Below, in pieces: positions 31,020-40,386 of a stretch of 64,000 nucleotides of DNA (positions are counted from its first letter, which is position 1; each line of letters begins with the position of its first letter). The notes beneath the pieces were generated by a model, which worked only from the letters and a program-made list of their open reading frames with translations, did no database searches and had not been told where the DNA came from. The DNA is taken from NCBI GenBank assembly GCA_020852865.1, contig JADYZZ010000059.1, forward strand, positions 62,001 through 126,000, given 5' to 3'. The position numbers were made by a program, and so were the translations under genes. Origin of the DNA: Rubrivivax sp. (lineage in GTDB: Bacteria > Pseudomonadota > Gammaproteobacteria > Burkholderiales > Burkholderiaceae_C).

Positions 31020-31331
31020 ATGGCAGATCCGATGCGCATCCGCGCGCAGGTGCAAGGCGACAAGGCCGTCGTGCGCGTGCTGATGAGCCACGAGATGGAG
31101 ACCGGCCAGCGCAAGGACAGCGCAGGCAAGACGATCCCGGCCTGGTTCATCCAGGAGGTCGGCGTCAACCACAACGGCCGGGCGGTGCTCACGGCCCAAT
31201 GGGGCCCGTCGATCGCCAAGAACCCGTTCCTGCAGCTCACCGTGAAGGGGGCGAAGGCGGGCGACAAGATCACGGTCACCTGGAAGGACAACCGCGGCGA
31301 CAGCCGCACCGACGAGGCCACGGTGGCCTGA
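31020..31331 (+). CDS. soxZ: SoxZ
   Basis: MADPMRIRAQVQGDKAVVRVLMSHEMETGQRKDSAGKTIPAWFIQE. Confidence 0.96.
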   Translation: MADPMRIRAQVQGDKAVVRVLMSHEMETGQRKDSAGKTIPAWFIQEVGVNHNGRAVLTAQWGPSIAKNPFLQLTVKGAKAGDKITVTWKDNRGDSRTDEATVA

Positions 31332-31491
31332 GAAGCTGTGAACGAATCGCCCACACCCGCTCGCCACGCCAGACGACGCCCGCTCGTCGTTGCAAATGCT
31401 CGCCGTATCACGCGATATGGCTGCGCTTTTCGCCTGGATCGGGCGCCGTCTGGCGCGCCGCTCGGGCGCGGCCGATTCGTTCACAGCTTCT
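31331..31491. repeat. ~160-bp imperfect palindrome with perfect 19-nt terminal inverted repeats (MITE/REP-like)
   Basis: AGAAGCTGTGAACGAATCG (31331-31349) versus CGATTCGTTCACAGCTTCT (31473-31491); internal GCCAGACGACGCCCG versus GGGCGCCGTCTGGC; flanked by TGA on both sides. Confidence 0.85.
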
Positions 31492-31505
31492 GACGGGACG
31501 CGCCG

Positions 31506-32351
31506 ATGCACAAACCGATTCGCCCTGGCGCGCCCGGCGCGCGCCGGCTGCTCGCGGGCCTGATCGCAGGCCCGCTCGCCCTGGCCTCGGCGCTGCCGGC
31601 CTGGCCGCAGACGGCGAAATCGACCGCCGAAGGCATCGCCGAATACCGCAAGCTGCTCGAGGACGGCAACCCGGCCGACCTGTTCGAAGCCAAGGGCGAG
31701 CAGCTCTGGAAGACCCCGCGCGGGCCGAAGAACGCCTCGCTCGAGGCCTGCGACCTGGGCAAGGGGCCCGGCGTCGTGAAGGGCGCCTTCGTCGAGCTGC
31801 CGCGCTGGTTCGCCGACGCCGGCAAGGTGATGGACCTCGAAGCGCGCCTGATCTGGTGCATGGCGCAGCTGCAGGGGCTCGACGCGGCGGCGATCGACAA
31901 GACGCCGTTCGATCGCGGCGAGATGGCCAACGTCACCGCGCTCGCCACCTACGTGGGCAATGCCTCGCGCGGGATGCGCTTCAACCTGCCGCAGTCGCAC
32001 GCGCAGGAGCGCGTGATGTACGAGATCGGCAAGCGCGTGTTCTTCTACCGCGCGGGCACGCACGACTTCGCCTGCGCCACCTGCCACGGCGAGGAAGGCA
32101 AGCGCATCCGGCTGCAGGAGCTGCCCAACCTGACGCGTAATCCGGGCGACGGCGTCGGCTTCGCGGCCTGGCCGGCCTACCGCGTGAGCGCCGGGCAGAT
32201 GTGGAGCATGCAGTTCCGGCTCAACGACTGCTATCGCCAGCAGCGCTTCCCGTACCCGCTGTTCGCGTCGGACGCGACGATCGCCCTGGGCGTGTACATG
32301 GGCGTCAACGCCAAGGGCGCCGAATCGATCGTGCCCGCGATCAAGCGCTGA
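31506..32351 (+). CDS. soxA: SoxA cytochrome (one CxxCH seen)
   Basis: FACATCHGEEGKRIRLQELPN; NDCYRQQRFPYPLFASDATIALGVYM. Confidence 0.94.
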   Translation: MHKPIRPGAPGARRLLAGLIAGPLALASALPAWPQTAKSTAEGIAEYRKLLEDGNPADLFEAKGEQLWKTPRGPKNASLEACDLGKGPGVVKGAFVELPRWFADAGKVMDLEARLIWCMAQLQGLDAAAIDKTPFDRGEMANVTALATYVGNASRGMRFNLPQSHAQERVMYEIGKRVFFYRAGTHDFACATCHGEEGKRIRLQELPNLTRNPGDGVGFAAWPAYRVSAGQMWSMQFRLNDCYRQQRFPYPLFASDATIALGVYMGVNAKGAESIVPAIKR

Positions 32352-32377
32352 GCGCCTGTGAAGCCGAGGTCGCCCCG

Positions 32378-33013
32378 ATGAAGAAGCTGCCCGCCCTCTT
32401 CGCCGCAATGGCCCTGCTCGCCGGCTGCGCCTCGCTGCCGAGCGACGCCGAACTCGACCAGATGAGCGCGCGCATCATGCGCAGCTCGTTCCGCGACCAG
32501 GGCATCGCCAAGGTCGATCGCCTGGATCAGGACTTCGTCCAGGCCGCCTGCTCCGGCGGCAAGGCGCCCGACGAGGCCAGCGCCGCGCGCATCCGCGCCG
32601 AGGCCGCCGCCTCGGTGAAGAGGCCCGCCGACGGCCAATATCTCGGCGACTGGCGCGAAGGCGAGAAGCTTGCCCAGAGCGGCCGCGGCATGACCTGGAC
32701 CGACGCCTCCACCGCCCCGGCGGCCAACGGCGGCAACTGCTACAACTGCCACCAGATCGCGAAGGAGGAGATCTCCTACGGCACGATCGGCCCGAGCCTG
32801 TACCACTACGGCCGCGACCGCGGCATCACCGGCTCGAGCGAGCCGCAGATGCGGGCGCTGTACGAGTACACCTGGACCAAGCTGTACAACGCGCACGCCT
32901 TCGTCGCCTGCTCGAGCATGCCGCGCTTCGGCGCCAAGGGCCTGCTCGACGACAAGCAGCTCAAGCACCTGATGGCGCTGCTGCTCGACCCGAATTCGCC
33001 GGTCAACCGGTGA
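32378..33013 (+). CDS. soxX: SoxX cytochrome c
   Basis: Signal/lipobox-like LLAGCAS; GGNCYNCHQIAKEEISYGTIGPSLYHYG; MPRFG distal Met. Confidence 0.94.
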   Translation: MKKLPALFAAMALLAGCASLPSDAELDQMSARIMRSSFRDQGIAKVDRLDQDFVQAACSGGKAPDEASAARIRAEAAASVKRPADGQYLGDWREGEKLAQSGRGMTWTDASTAPAANGGNCYNCHQIAKEEISYGTIGPSLYHYGRDRGITGSSEPQMRALYEYTWTKLYNAHAFVACSSMPRFGAKGLLDDKQLKHLMALLLDPNSPVNR

Positions 33014-33077
33014 GCGGCGGCGGCGTACGCACGAGCGGGTTCCCGCCGGTGCAACGATCCCGCCGCCCGAGCCCGCC

Positions 33078-34823
33078 GTGAGCATCAGCCGGCGCGAATT
33101 CCTGCAGGTGCTGGCCGCCGCCGGCGCCGCCGGCATGGCGCTGGGCCGCTGGGCCGAGGCCGACGCGGCCAGCGCCGAGGACGCGCTGTACGAGCTGCCC
33201 GCGCCGGGCCGCGGCGCGGGCTTCGTCAGCCTGCTGCACCTGACCGACTGCCACGCCCAGCTGCTGCCGCTGCACTTCCGCGAGCCGAGCGTCAACCTCG
33301 GCGTCGGTCCGATGGCCGGACGGCTGCCGCATCGGGTGGGCGAGCGTTTCCTGGCCGCCACCGGCGTAGCGCCGGGCAGCGCGCTGGCGCATGCGTACAC
33401 GTATCTCGACTTCGAGCGCGCCGCGCGCCGCTACGGCAAGGTGGGCGGCTTCGCGCATCTGGCGACGCTGGTCAAGCGGCTCAGGGCCGGCCGGCCGGGC
33501 GCCTTGCTGCTCGACGGCGGCGACACCTGGCAGGGTTCGGCCACGGCGCTGTGGACGCGGGCGCAGGACATGGTCGACGCCTCGAAGCTGCTCGGCGTCG
33601 ACGTCATGACCGGCCACTGGGAGTTCACCTACGGCATGCAGCGCGTCCGGGAGATCGTCGAGCGCGATTTCAAGGGCCGCATCGACTTCGTCGCACACAA
33701 CGTCCGGACCACCGACTTCGGCGATCCGGTGTTCGCCCCCTACGTGCTGCGCGAGGTCAACGGCGTCAAGCTCGCCATCGTCGGCCAGGCCTTCCCGTAC
33801 ACGCCGATCGCCAACCCGCGCTACTTTGTCGCCGACTGGGAGTTCGGCATCCAGGAGGAGAACCTGCAGAAGGTGGTCGACGAGGCGCGCGGCAAGGGCG
33901 CGGCCCTGGTCGTGCTGCTCTCGCACAACGGCATGGATGTCGACCTCAAGCTCGCCGGCCGCGTGCGCGGCATCGACGCCATCCTCGGCGGCCACACGCA
34001 CGACGGCGTGCCGGTGGCGCTGCCCGTCGCGAATGCCGGCGGCACGACGCTCGTCACCAACTCGGGCAGCAACGGCAAGTTCCTCGGCGTGATGGACTTC
34101 GAGGTTCGCTCCGGCCGCGTCGCCAACTGGCGCTGGCGGCTGCTGCCGGTGTTTGCCGATGTGCTGGCGCCCGACCCCGAGATGGCCGCGCTCGTCACGC
34201 GGCTGCGCGCGCCGTTCGAAGCCAAGCTCGCCGAAAAGCTGGCGGTCACCGACGCGCTGCTGTACCGCCGCGGCAACTTCAACGGCAGCTGGGACCAGTT
34301 GGTGTGCGACGCGCTGCTCGAAGTGCAGGACGCCGAGATCGCCTTCAGCCCGGGCTTTCGCTGGGGCACGACGCTGCTGCCGGGCCAGACCATCACGCGC
34401 GAGCTGATGATGGACCAACTCGCCATCACCTACCCCTACGCCACCGTGGCGCCGATGACGGGCGAGTTCATCAAGACCGTGCTCGAGGACGTGGCCGACA
34501 ACCTCTTCAACCCGGACCCCTATTACCAGCAGGGCGGCGACATGGTGCGGGTGGGCGGCCTCGAGTACACGATCGAACCCGGCGCGAAGATGGGCGCGCG
34601 CATCAGCGACATGCGGCTTGCCGGCCGGCCGATCGAGTCCGGCAAGAGCTACAAGGTCGCCGGCTGGGCCCCGGTGGCCGAGGCCGCCGCGCAGGCCGGC
34701 AGCAAGCCGGTGTGGGAGCTGGTCGAGAGCTGGCTGAAGGCGCGCCCGGGCGGGCGCGTGGCGCCGCCGCGCCTCAACACGCCGCGGCTGGTGGGCGTGC
34801 AGGGCAACGCCGGGCTGGCCTGA
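33078..34823 (+). CDS. soxB: SoxB thiosulfohydrolase
   Basis: SISRREFLQVLAAAGAAGM; LLHLTDCHAQLLPLHFREPSVNLGVG; GHTHDGVP; 581 aa. Confidence 0.96.
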   Translation: MSISRREFLQVLAAAGAAGMALGRWAEADAASAEDALYELPAPGRGAGFVSLLHLTDCHAQLLPLHFREPSVNLGVGPMAGRLPHRVGERFLAATGVAPGSALAHAYTYLDFERAARRYGKVGGFAHLATLVKRLRAGRPGALLLDGGDTWQGSATALWTRAQDMVDASKLLGVDVMTGHWEFTYGMQRVREIVERDFKGRIDFVAHNVRTTDFGDPVFAPYVLREVNGVKLAIVGQAFPYTPIANPRYFVADWEFGIQEENLQKVVDEARGKGAALVVLLSHNGMDVDLKLAGRVRGIDAILGGHTHDGVPVALPVANAGGTTLVTNSGSNGKFLGVMDFEVRSGRVANWRWRLLPVFADVLAPDPEMAALVTRLRAPFEAKLAEKLAVTDALLYRRGNFNGSWDQLVCDALLEVQDAEIAFSPGFRWGTTLLPGQTITRELMMDQLAITYPYATVAPMTGEFIKTVLEDVADNLFNPDPYYQQGGDMVRVGGLEYTIEPGAKMGARISDMRLAGRPIESGKSYKVAGWAPVAEAAAQAGSKPVWELVESWLKARPGGRVAPPRLNTPRLVGVQGNAGLA

Positions 34824-35012
34824 AGCAGCCACCGGCGCCCTTGCGCGGCAGCCCGGGCGAGGACGAAGGTCACGCGAGAGGCCGTGCCCGCGGCGCGGCG
34901 CGCAGTCCGAACGGTGCGCAGCCGGCGGCTCTGGCGCCGCCGAGGCCCTGCCGGCTCGCCCGGTCTCCAGCGGCGCGGGGCGAGCCGCGCCGCGGCCCGC
35001 CCCCGGGCTTGC

Positions 35013-36347
35013 TCAGAACCGCGCCGTGTACATCACCTGCACGTTCTGCTGCTTGTGCGTGATGAGCACGCCCTGGCCGTTGGTGACCGAGACGCGCGGC
35101 GCATAGGTGTACGACAGGTTCAGCTCGTGCGCCGGCGTGAAGGCCCAGCCCGCGCCCAGCGTGTAGTGGTTCTTCACGGTGGCCGGGAAGAGCGGGTTGA
35201 CGAAGGCGTCGGGAATCGGGTTGTCGGCGAGGTTGACGCCGGCGCGCAGCGTGAGCTGCTGGTTCGCCGACCACGCCAGGCCGAGGTTGGTGACCGTCTG
35301 GTCCTTCCAGTTCTGCGGCATCGCGAAGCTCACCGAACCGCCCATGCCGGCGCTGTCGTAGCGCATCTTGAAGCTCTGCATCACGCCGGCCCAGCCGATG
35401 CGCTTGACGTCGGCCGCCACCAGCAGCGCCGGGCTGGCCTGCCAGGCCACACCGAGCGCGGCCATCGTCGGCCACTGGAAATCGACCACCGTCATGCGGC
35501 CGCTGTCGGCAAAGCCTCCGGGTGCGCTCAGCGTCGCGCCGGCGGTGCCGGTCTTCAGATCGCCCAGCTTGGTCTTGAACTGGTACGAGCCGCCCAGCGT
35601 GACCCCGGGCGCGGCCCTCCAGACGAAGCCCAGCTTGGCAGCCCAGCCGGTGGCCTTGGCCGCACCCGAGAAGTCGTTGGAGTCCGAGAAGTCGATGCGG
35701 GCCCAGGGCGCACCGCCCAGGGCCGGCAGCGCACCGCCCAGGTTGCCCGAGGCCCCGGTGACCATGCCGCCGAGCTGCGCGCCGCTGGCGGCCATGCGCA
35801 GGTCGAGGTTGGCCCAGACGTAGTCGAGCGTGCCGCCGATGGCGAACTCGGGCGTCGCCTGCCAGGCCAGCGGCAGCAGCACGCGGCCGACGCCGAGCTC
35901 CGAGCGCACCGGCTGGCCCGAGCCCAGCGCCATGAAGCTGTTCTCGGAGTACTCGGTGCCCATGCCGCCTTGCGCGAAGATGCCGAAGCCCCAGGTGAGC
36001 GCGCCGCTCCTGCGCGCGTAGCCGAAGGCCGGCATCAGGTACGAGGTGCCGCCCGAGTCGGCCGTCGGCATGCCCGGCACCGAACTCGCCACCTTGGGCC
36101 CGAGCTGGCCGACCGCGACGTCCAGACGCGCCGGCGAACCCATCAGCGCGAGCGTCGCCGGATTCTGCGCCATCGCGGCGGTGCCATGGTCCACGGCCTG
36201 CGAAGCGCCTCCCATGCCGGTGCTCACCGGCCCGTAGCCTTCCATGTTCATGCCGTTGGTGGCGTGCGCGCCGCCGGCGGCCAGACACAGGACACAGGCG
36301 GCGGCAAGCGCCGAGCGGCGGGCACAGCGGATGTTTCTCGTCTTCAT
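35013..36347 (-). CDS. FadL/TodX-type outer membrane transport protein
   Basis: ATNGMNMEGYGPVSTGMGGASQAVDHGTAAMAQNPATLALMG; C-terminal VMYTARF beta-barrel end. Confidence 0.9.
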   Translation of the reverse strand: MKTRNIRCARRSALAAACVLCLAAGGAHATNGMNMEGYGPVSTGMGGASQAVDHGTAAMAQNPATLALMGSPARLDVAVGQLGPKVASSVPGMPTADSGGTSYLMPAFGYARRSGALTWGFGIFAQGGMGTEYSENSFMALGSGQPVRSELGVGRVLLPLAWQATPEFAIGGTLDYVWANLDLRMAASGAQLGGMVTGASGNLGGALPALGGAPWARIDFSDSNDFSGAAKATGWAAKLGFVWRAAPGVTLGGSYQFKTKLGDLKTGTAGATLSAPGGFADSGRMTVVDFQWPTMAALGVAWQASPALLVAADVKRIGWAGVMQSFKMRYDSAGMGGSVSFAMPQNWKDQTVTNLGLAWSANQQLTLRAGVNLADNPIPDAFVNPLFPATVKNHYTLGAGWAFTPAHELNLSYTYAPRVSVTNGQGVLITHKQQNVQVMYTARF

Positions 36348-36421
36348 CGTGGTTTCCTCTGTCGATCGACGGTTGGGGGTGGGGGAACCGGGCAAGCCGA
36401 GGTCGGGTGTCGCGGGCCGGC

Positions 36422-37078
36422 TCACCAGCGCGCGAGCAGGCGCCCTTCGGCGATCTTGCTGGGCCAGCGCGTGAGCGCACGCTCGCCCTTGGCGGTGCAC
36501 GCCCCGCTCGTGACGTCGAACGCCCAGCCGTGCTTCGGGCAGGTGAGCGCGCGGCCCTGCAGCGCCTCGGGCGGAATATCGGTGCCCTGGTGCGGGCAGC
36601 GGCTGTCGTGGACGCGCCATGCGTCGCCGTCGGCCTCGCTCGCCGACGCGGCACGGTAGACGAACAGACCGCGGCCGTCGCACTCGACGCGTCGCGCCTC
36701 GCCGGCGGCCAGGGCGTCGGCGGCCATCACGTCGTGCCACCGCGGTGCGGCCGCCGCGGCGCGCAGCGCCTCGGGCCGGAACTCGGGCAGGTCGAGCGCC
36801 AGGATGACGTCCACCGCCCAGACGATCTTCGCCAGGCCCAGCGTCGGAAACGCCATCAGCAGAGCGTCGAGCACTTCCAGCGGTGTGCAGCCCGCGCCCA
36901 GCGCACGCCGCAGGTATTGCCGCAGGCCGCGCTCGGTTTGCGCGTCGACCTTGGTGATGACGCTGATGAGCGCGCGCGTCTTCGGGTCGAGGTGCTTGCC
37001 GCAGTCCTGGCGAAAGGCGAAGTAGTGGCCGAGCGCGTCGCCGCGCACCGCCCCCAGGTAGTCGAGCGCCTTGCTCAC
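36422..37078 (-). CDS. AhpD/carboxymuconolactone decarboxylase-like domain fused to Rieske [2Fe-2S] domain
   Basis: VSKALDYLGAVRGDALGHYFAFRQDCGKHLDPKTRALISVITKV... then CPHQGTDIPPEALQGRALTCPKHGWAFD; GTG start at 37078 preferred over the upstream 37177 start, which would overlap the next gene. Confidence 0.75.
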   Translation of the reverse strand: MSKALDYLGAVRGDALGHYFAFRQDCGKHLDPKTRALISVITKVDAQTERGLRQYLRRALGAGCTPLEVLDALLMAFPTLGLAKIVWAVDVILALDLPEFRPEALRAAAAAPRWHDVMAADALAAGEARRVECDGRGLFVYRAASASEADGDAWRVHDSRCPHQGTDIPPEALQGRALTCPKHGWAFDVTSGACTAKGERALTRWPSKIAEGRLLARW

Positions 37079-37145
37079 GGCTGCCGCCTGCGGCCTGCGG
37101 CCGGTCGGTCGCGACGGCGATGCGCCCTGGGCACGGCCTGTGGAC

Positions 37146-37985
37146 TCATGGATGATCCCCGGGCCGGGCCGGAACATGAACGAGCACCGGGCATTCGGCC
37201 AGCCCGATCACCTTCTGTGCCGTGCCGCCGATCCAGGCGCGCGCCAGGCTGGCGCCGCCGTGGCGGCCGACCACCAGCAGGTCGCAGCCTTGCTCGCGCG
37301 CGACGTCGATCAACACCTGGTGCACGCGCCCGGCGCGCACCATGCCGCGCGTCGCGCCGTGCCGCGCGCGCGCGCCCGCCAGCATCTCGGCCAGCACCGC
37401 TTCGGCGGCCGCGGCCGCCGCGCCTTCGGCGACGCAGAGCACGACGAGCGGCACGCCGCACTGCGCGGCCAGCGCCGCCGCCTGCAGCACCGCCGCGGGA
37501 TCGGGCGCGCGCGGGTCGACGCCGGCCAGTACGCCGTTCTGCCACATGCGCGCGCCGCGCGGCACGACGAGCACGCTGCACGGCGCGTGCGCGACGACCT
37601 GGCTCACCATCTCGCCCATCAGCAGGTTGGCCAGCACGCCGCGGCGCCCGCGCCGGCGCACGACGACGAGCTCGGCCGCCGTCGCGCGCGCCTCGGCCAC
37701 GATCTCGGCATAGGGCTCGGGGCCGTGGCGCACCTGCAGCGCGAGCGTCACGCCCGCGGCACGCGCCGCCGCCTCGAGGCCGCTGCGCGCGCGCGCCGCC
37801 TCGGCGTCGAGCCGTGCCGCCAGCTGCGGTGCGCTGGCCTCGAGCTCGGGGTTGCTGCGCACCGGCAGTACCGCCGCCAGCGGCAGCGCGCAGTGCGTCG
37901 CCAGCGCGAAGGCGAGCGCCTCGGCGCCGGCATCGTGCTCGCCGTGCTCGCTGGCGAGCAGCACACGCGTGAAGGGCGCAGCCAT
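37146..37985 (-). CDS. Tandem universal stress protein (UspA family)
   Basis: Two Usp-like halves; LVVVRRRGRRGVLANLLMGEMVSQVVAHAPCSVLVV and LLVVGRHGGASLARAWIGGTAQKVIGLAECPVLVH. Confidence 0.88.
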   Translation of the reverse strand: MAAPFTRVLLASEHGEHDAGAEALAFALATHCALPLAAVLPVRSNPELEASAPQLAARLDAEAARARSGLEAAARAAGVTLALQVRHGPEPYAEIVAEARATAAELVVVRRRGRRGVLANLLMGEMVSQVVAHAPCSVLVVPRGARMWQNGVLAGVDPRAPDPAAVLQAAALAAQCGVPLVVLCVAEGAAAAAAEAVLAEMLAGARARHGATRGMVRAGRVHQVLIDVAREQGCDLLVVGRHGGASLARAWIGGTAQKVIGLAECPVLVHVPARPGDHP

Positions 37986-37987
37986 CG

Positions 37988-38413
37988 TCAATGCCCCGCT
38001 GCCAGCACGCCCGAGGCGGCCAGCACGACGACGGCCACCTCGGCCAGGCAGAGCCACGCGAAGCTGCGCTCGCCGCGCCGCAGGTACAGCGGCACCAGCG
38101 CCAGCAGGCACAGCACCGAGCAGCCGGCGAGCACGGCGATGCCTACCAGGCCGGCGATGTCGCCGCGGTGGATGAGGGCGAGCCAGCCCCAGCCGGTGGG
38201 CGAACCGGTGAGTTCGAGGTAGCGGCCCACCGGGTGCTGCCAGATCTGCGGCAGCCGCTCGGGCGGCACATGCGCCTCGGCCAGGCCGAGCACGTAGGCC
38301 GCGAAGCTCGCCACCAGCAGCACGAGCCCGATGCGCGTGCCCCAGTCGAGCAGCCGGGCGTAGAGCAGCTGCTCGGGCGGCTGCGCGACGCGCACGCGTT
38401 CGCTTGCGCTCAC
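37988..38413 (-). CDS. Small membrane protein (DUF1634-like)
   Basis: 142 aa, three predicted TM segments; GTGA overlap with the TauE/SafE gene. Confidence 0.65.
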   Translation of the reverse strand: MSASERVRVAQPPEQLLYARLLDWGTRIGLVLLVASFAAYVLGLAEAHVPPERLPQIWQHPVGRYLELTGSPTGWGWLALIHRGDIAGLVGIAVLAGCSVLCLLALVPLYLRRGERSFAWLCLAEVAVVVLAASGVLAAGH

Positions 38414-39378
38414 GGCCACACCCCCATGCCCTTGAGCAGCGCGCGCAGGCCGGCGAACAGCAGCACGCCGATCACCAGGCGGCGCACCACGGCGCCATGC
38501 AGCACGTGCAGCAGCCGCGCGCCGATGCGCGCGCCCAGCATCATGCCCACCACCGAAGGCACGGCCACCATCGGCAGCACCGCGCCCTTGTTGATGTAGA
38601 CCCAGGCCGCCGACGAGTCCACGAGCGAGAGCACGAGACCCGAGGTGCCCGCCGCCACCTTGACCGGCGCGCCCATCAGCAAGTTGAGCGCCGGCACGTT
38701 GGCCCAGCCGGCGCCGATGCCGAACATGCCGGCCAGCACGCCGATGCCGAGGAACAGCACCAGGCCGGGCAGCGTGCGGTGCACCTGCCAGTGCACGACG
38801 CGGCCCGAGGCACCGTCGACGAACACGCCGTGCAGCGCCAGCGCCTGCGCCAGGCGATCGGGCGCCGCCACTTCCGGGAATTCGGACTTCTTGGAGACGA
38901 ACATCAGCACCACGATGGCGAGCACGAGGCCGCCGAGCAGCGTCTGCACCAGGGCCACCGGCATCGCCAGGCCGAGCAAGGCGCCGACGATCGACGAGGC
39001 CGAGGCGAGCAGCGCCAGCGGCAGCGCCAGGCGCAGGCTGCCCAGGCCGCCGCGCAGCAGCATCGGTGCGGCCGACAGCGCGCTGGCCAGCGCCACCAGC
39101 AGCCCGGCGCCGCGCACGAAGTCGAGGTGGAACGGGAAGAAGCTGCCGACGATGGGCACGAACAGCGTGCCGCCGCCGATGCCCGCCGGCACGGCGACGA
39201 TGCCCATCACGAAGCAGGCGAGGAACAGCCCGAGCGGCCAGACCCACCAGGGCACGGTGTTCGCCGCCGTGGCGCCCGGCGCTGCCGCCGGCGCGGCCAG
39301 CGCCAGCGCCGGCAGCAGCAGGCCGGCGGCGACGGGCAGCGCGCAGCGCAGGATCCTCGCGTGCGTCGTCGCGCCCAT
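38410..39378 (-). CDS. TauE/SafE family (sulfite) exporter
   Basis: AGIGGGTLFVPIVGSFFPFHLDFVRGAGLLVALASALSAAPML; GMFGIGAGWANVPALNLLMGAPVKVAAGTS. Confidence 0.9.
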   Translation of the reverse strand: MGATTHARILRCALPVAAGLLLPALALAAPAAAPGATAANTVPWWVWPLGLFLACFVMGIVAVPAGIGGGTLFVPIVGSFFPFHLDFVRGAGLLVALASALSAAPMLLRGGLGSLRLALPLALLASASSIVGALLGLAMPVALVQTLLGGLVLAIVVLMFVSKKSEFPEVAAPDRLAQALALHGVFVDGASGRVVHWQVHRTLPGLVLFLGIGVLAGMFGIGAGWANVPALNLLMGAPVKVAAGTSGLVLSLVDSSAAWVYINKGAVLPMVAVPSVVGMMLGARIGARLLHVLHGAVVRRLVIGVLLFAGLRALLKGMGVWP

Positions 39379-40367
39379 CACGCCACCGCCTGGTAGTACA
39401 GGTTCTGCGGATGCCGCGCCTGCGCGAAGAAGAACCAGCGCTCGGCCAGCAGCCCGAGATACTGCACGCCGAAGGCCGCCAGCAGCGGCGCCGCCGCGGC
39501 GGCGGGCGGCTGCGCGCGCCCGAGCGCGAGCAGCGCGAGCGGCAGCGCGAAAGCCAGCAGCAGGAAGACCGGCCTGATCCAGCGCAGCCGGCGCGCCGAG
39601 GCGCCGTGGAAGAACTCGCGCGTGTTGTACGAGCCGCCCATGAAGCCCATCGAGCGCTGCACGATCAGCGGGTGCTTGACGCCGATCGCCGACTGCAGCG
39701 TCGAGCGCGGCGCGAGGCGCGCATTGCGCGCGAGCGACGCCCAGCGGCCCGCCGCGGCCAGCGCGGTGAGCGCGATCGCCCAGCCGCAGAGGAAGGGCAC
39801 GCGCTGCGGCTCGACGAGCGCGGCCAGCGCCGCGGCCAGCGTGAAGCCCGAAGCGCCGCCCATCAGCGTGTAGTTGACGAGCGTGAGCGGCGTGTGCCAC
39901 TCGGCGAGGAAACGCACCGCGGCGTAGATCATCGCGGTGCACACGAAGAGCGCGAAGGCGAGCACGCTGCCGACGACCGCTACCAGCAGCGCGAGATCGA
40001 GCGCCGTGCCGCGCGCCGAGCTCGCCAGCACCGGGTTGAAGCCGCTCGCGTACAGCAGGCCGTACAGTGCCACCGCGCCCATGAAGGCCGGCAGCACGAT
40101 GACCTCGCGCGACAGCCACGAGGTGCGCCACATCGTGGCCGTGCGCCAGGCGCGCTCGGGCCGGCCGAGGTGGAAGAACGAGGCCACCAGCCCGCCGGCC
40201 AGCAGCACCAGCGCCACCGCGCTGCCGGTGACGGCCAGCGCCCGGCCCTCGGCCGGCGGCAGCAGGCCGGCCAGCGCGTACATCTGCAGCGATGCCAGCG
40301 CGAGGAACAGGCCCTGGCCGGCGCCGATCAGCGTGGTGAGCAGGATGACGGAAAAGGCGGGGTTCAT
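39378..40367 (-). CDS. soeC: SoeC/DmsC-like membrane anchor subunit
   Basis: MNPAFSVILLTTLIGAGQGLFLALASLQMYALAG; SFFHLGRPERAWRTATMWRTSWLSREVI, DMSO-reductase anchor signature. Confidence 0.88.
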   Translation of the reverse strand: MNPAFSVILLTTLIGAGQGLFLALASLQMYALAGLLPPAEGRALAVTGSAVALVLLAGGLVASFFHLGRPERAWRTATMWRTSWLSREVIVLPAFMGAVALYGLLYASGFNPVLASSARGTALDLALLVAVVGSVLAFALFVCTAMIYAAVRFLAEWHTPLTLVNYTLMGGASGFTLAAALAALVEPQRVPFLCGWAIALTALAAAGRWASLARNARLAPRSTLQSAIGVKHPLIVQRSMGFMGGSYNTREFFHGASARRLRWIRPVFLLLAFALPLALLALGRAQPPAAAAAPLLAAFGVQYLGLLAERWFFFAQARHPQNLYYQAVA

Positions 40368-40386
40368 CGCAGGCGGGCGCGCGCCC

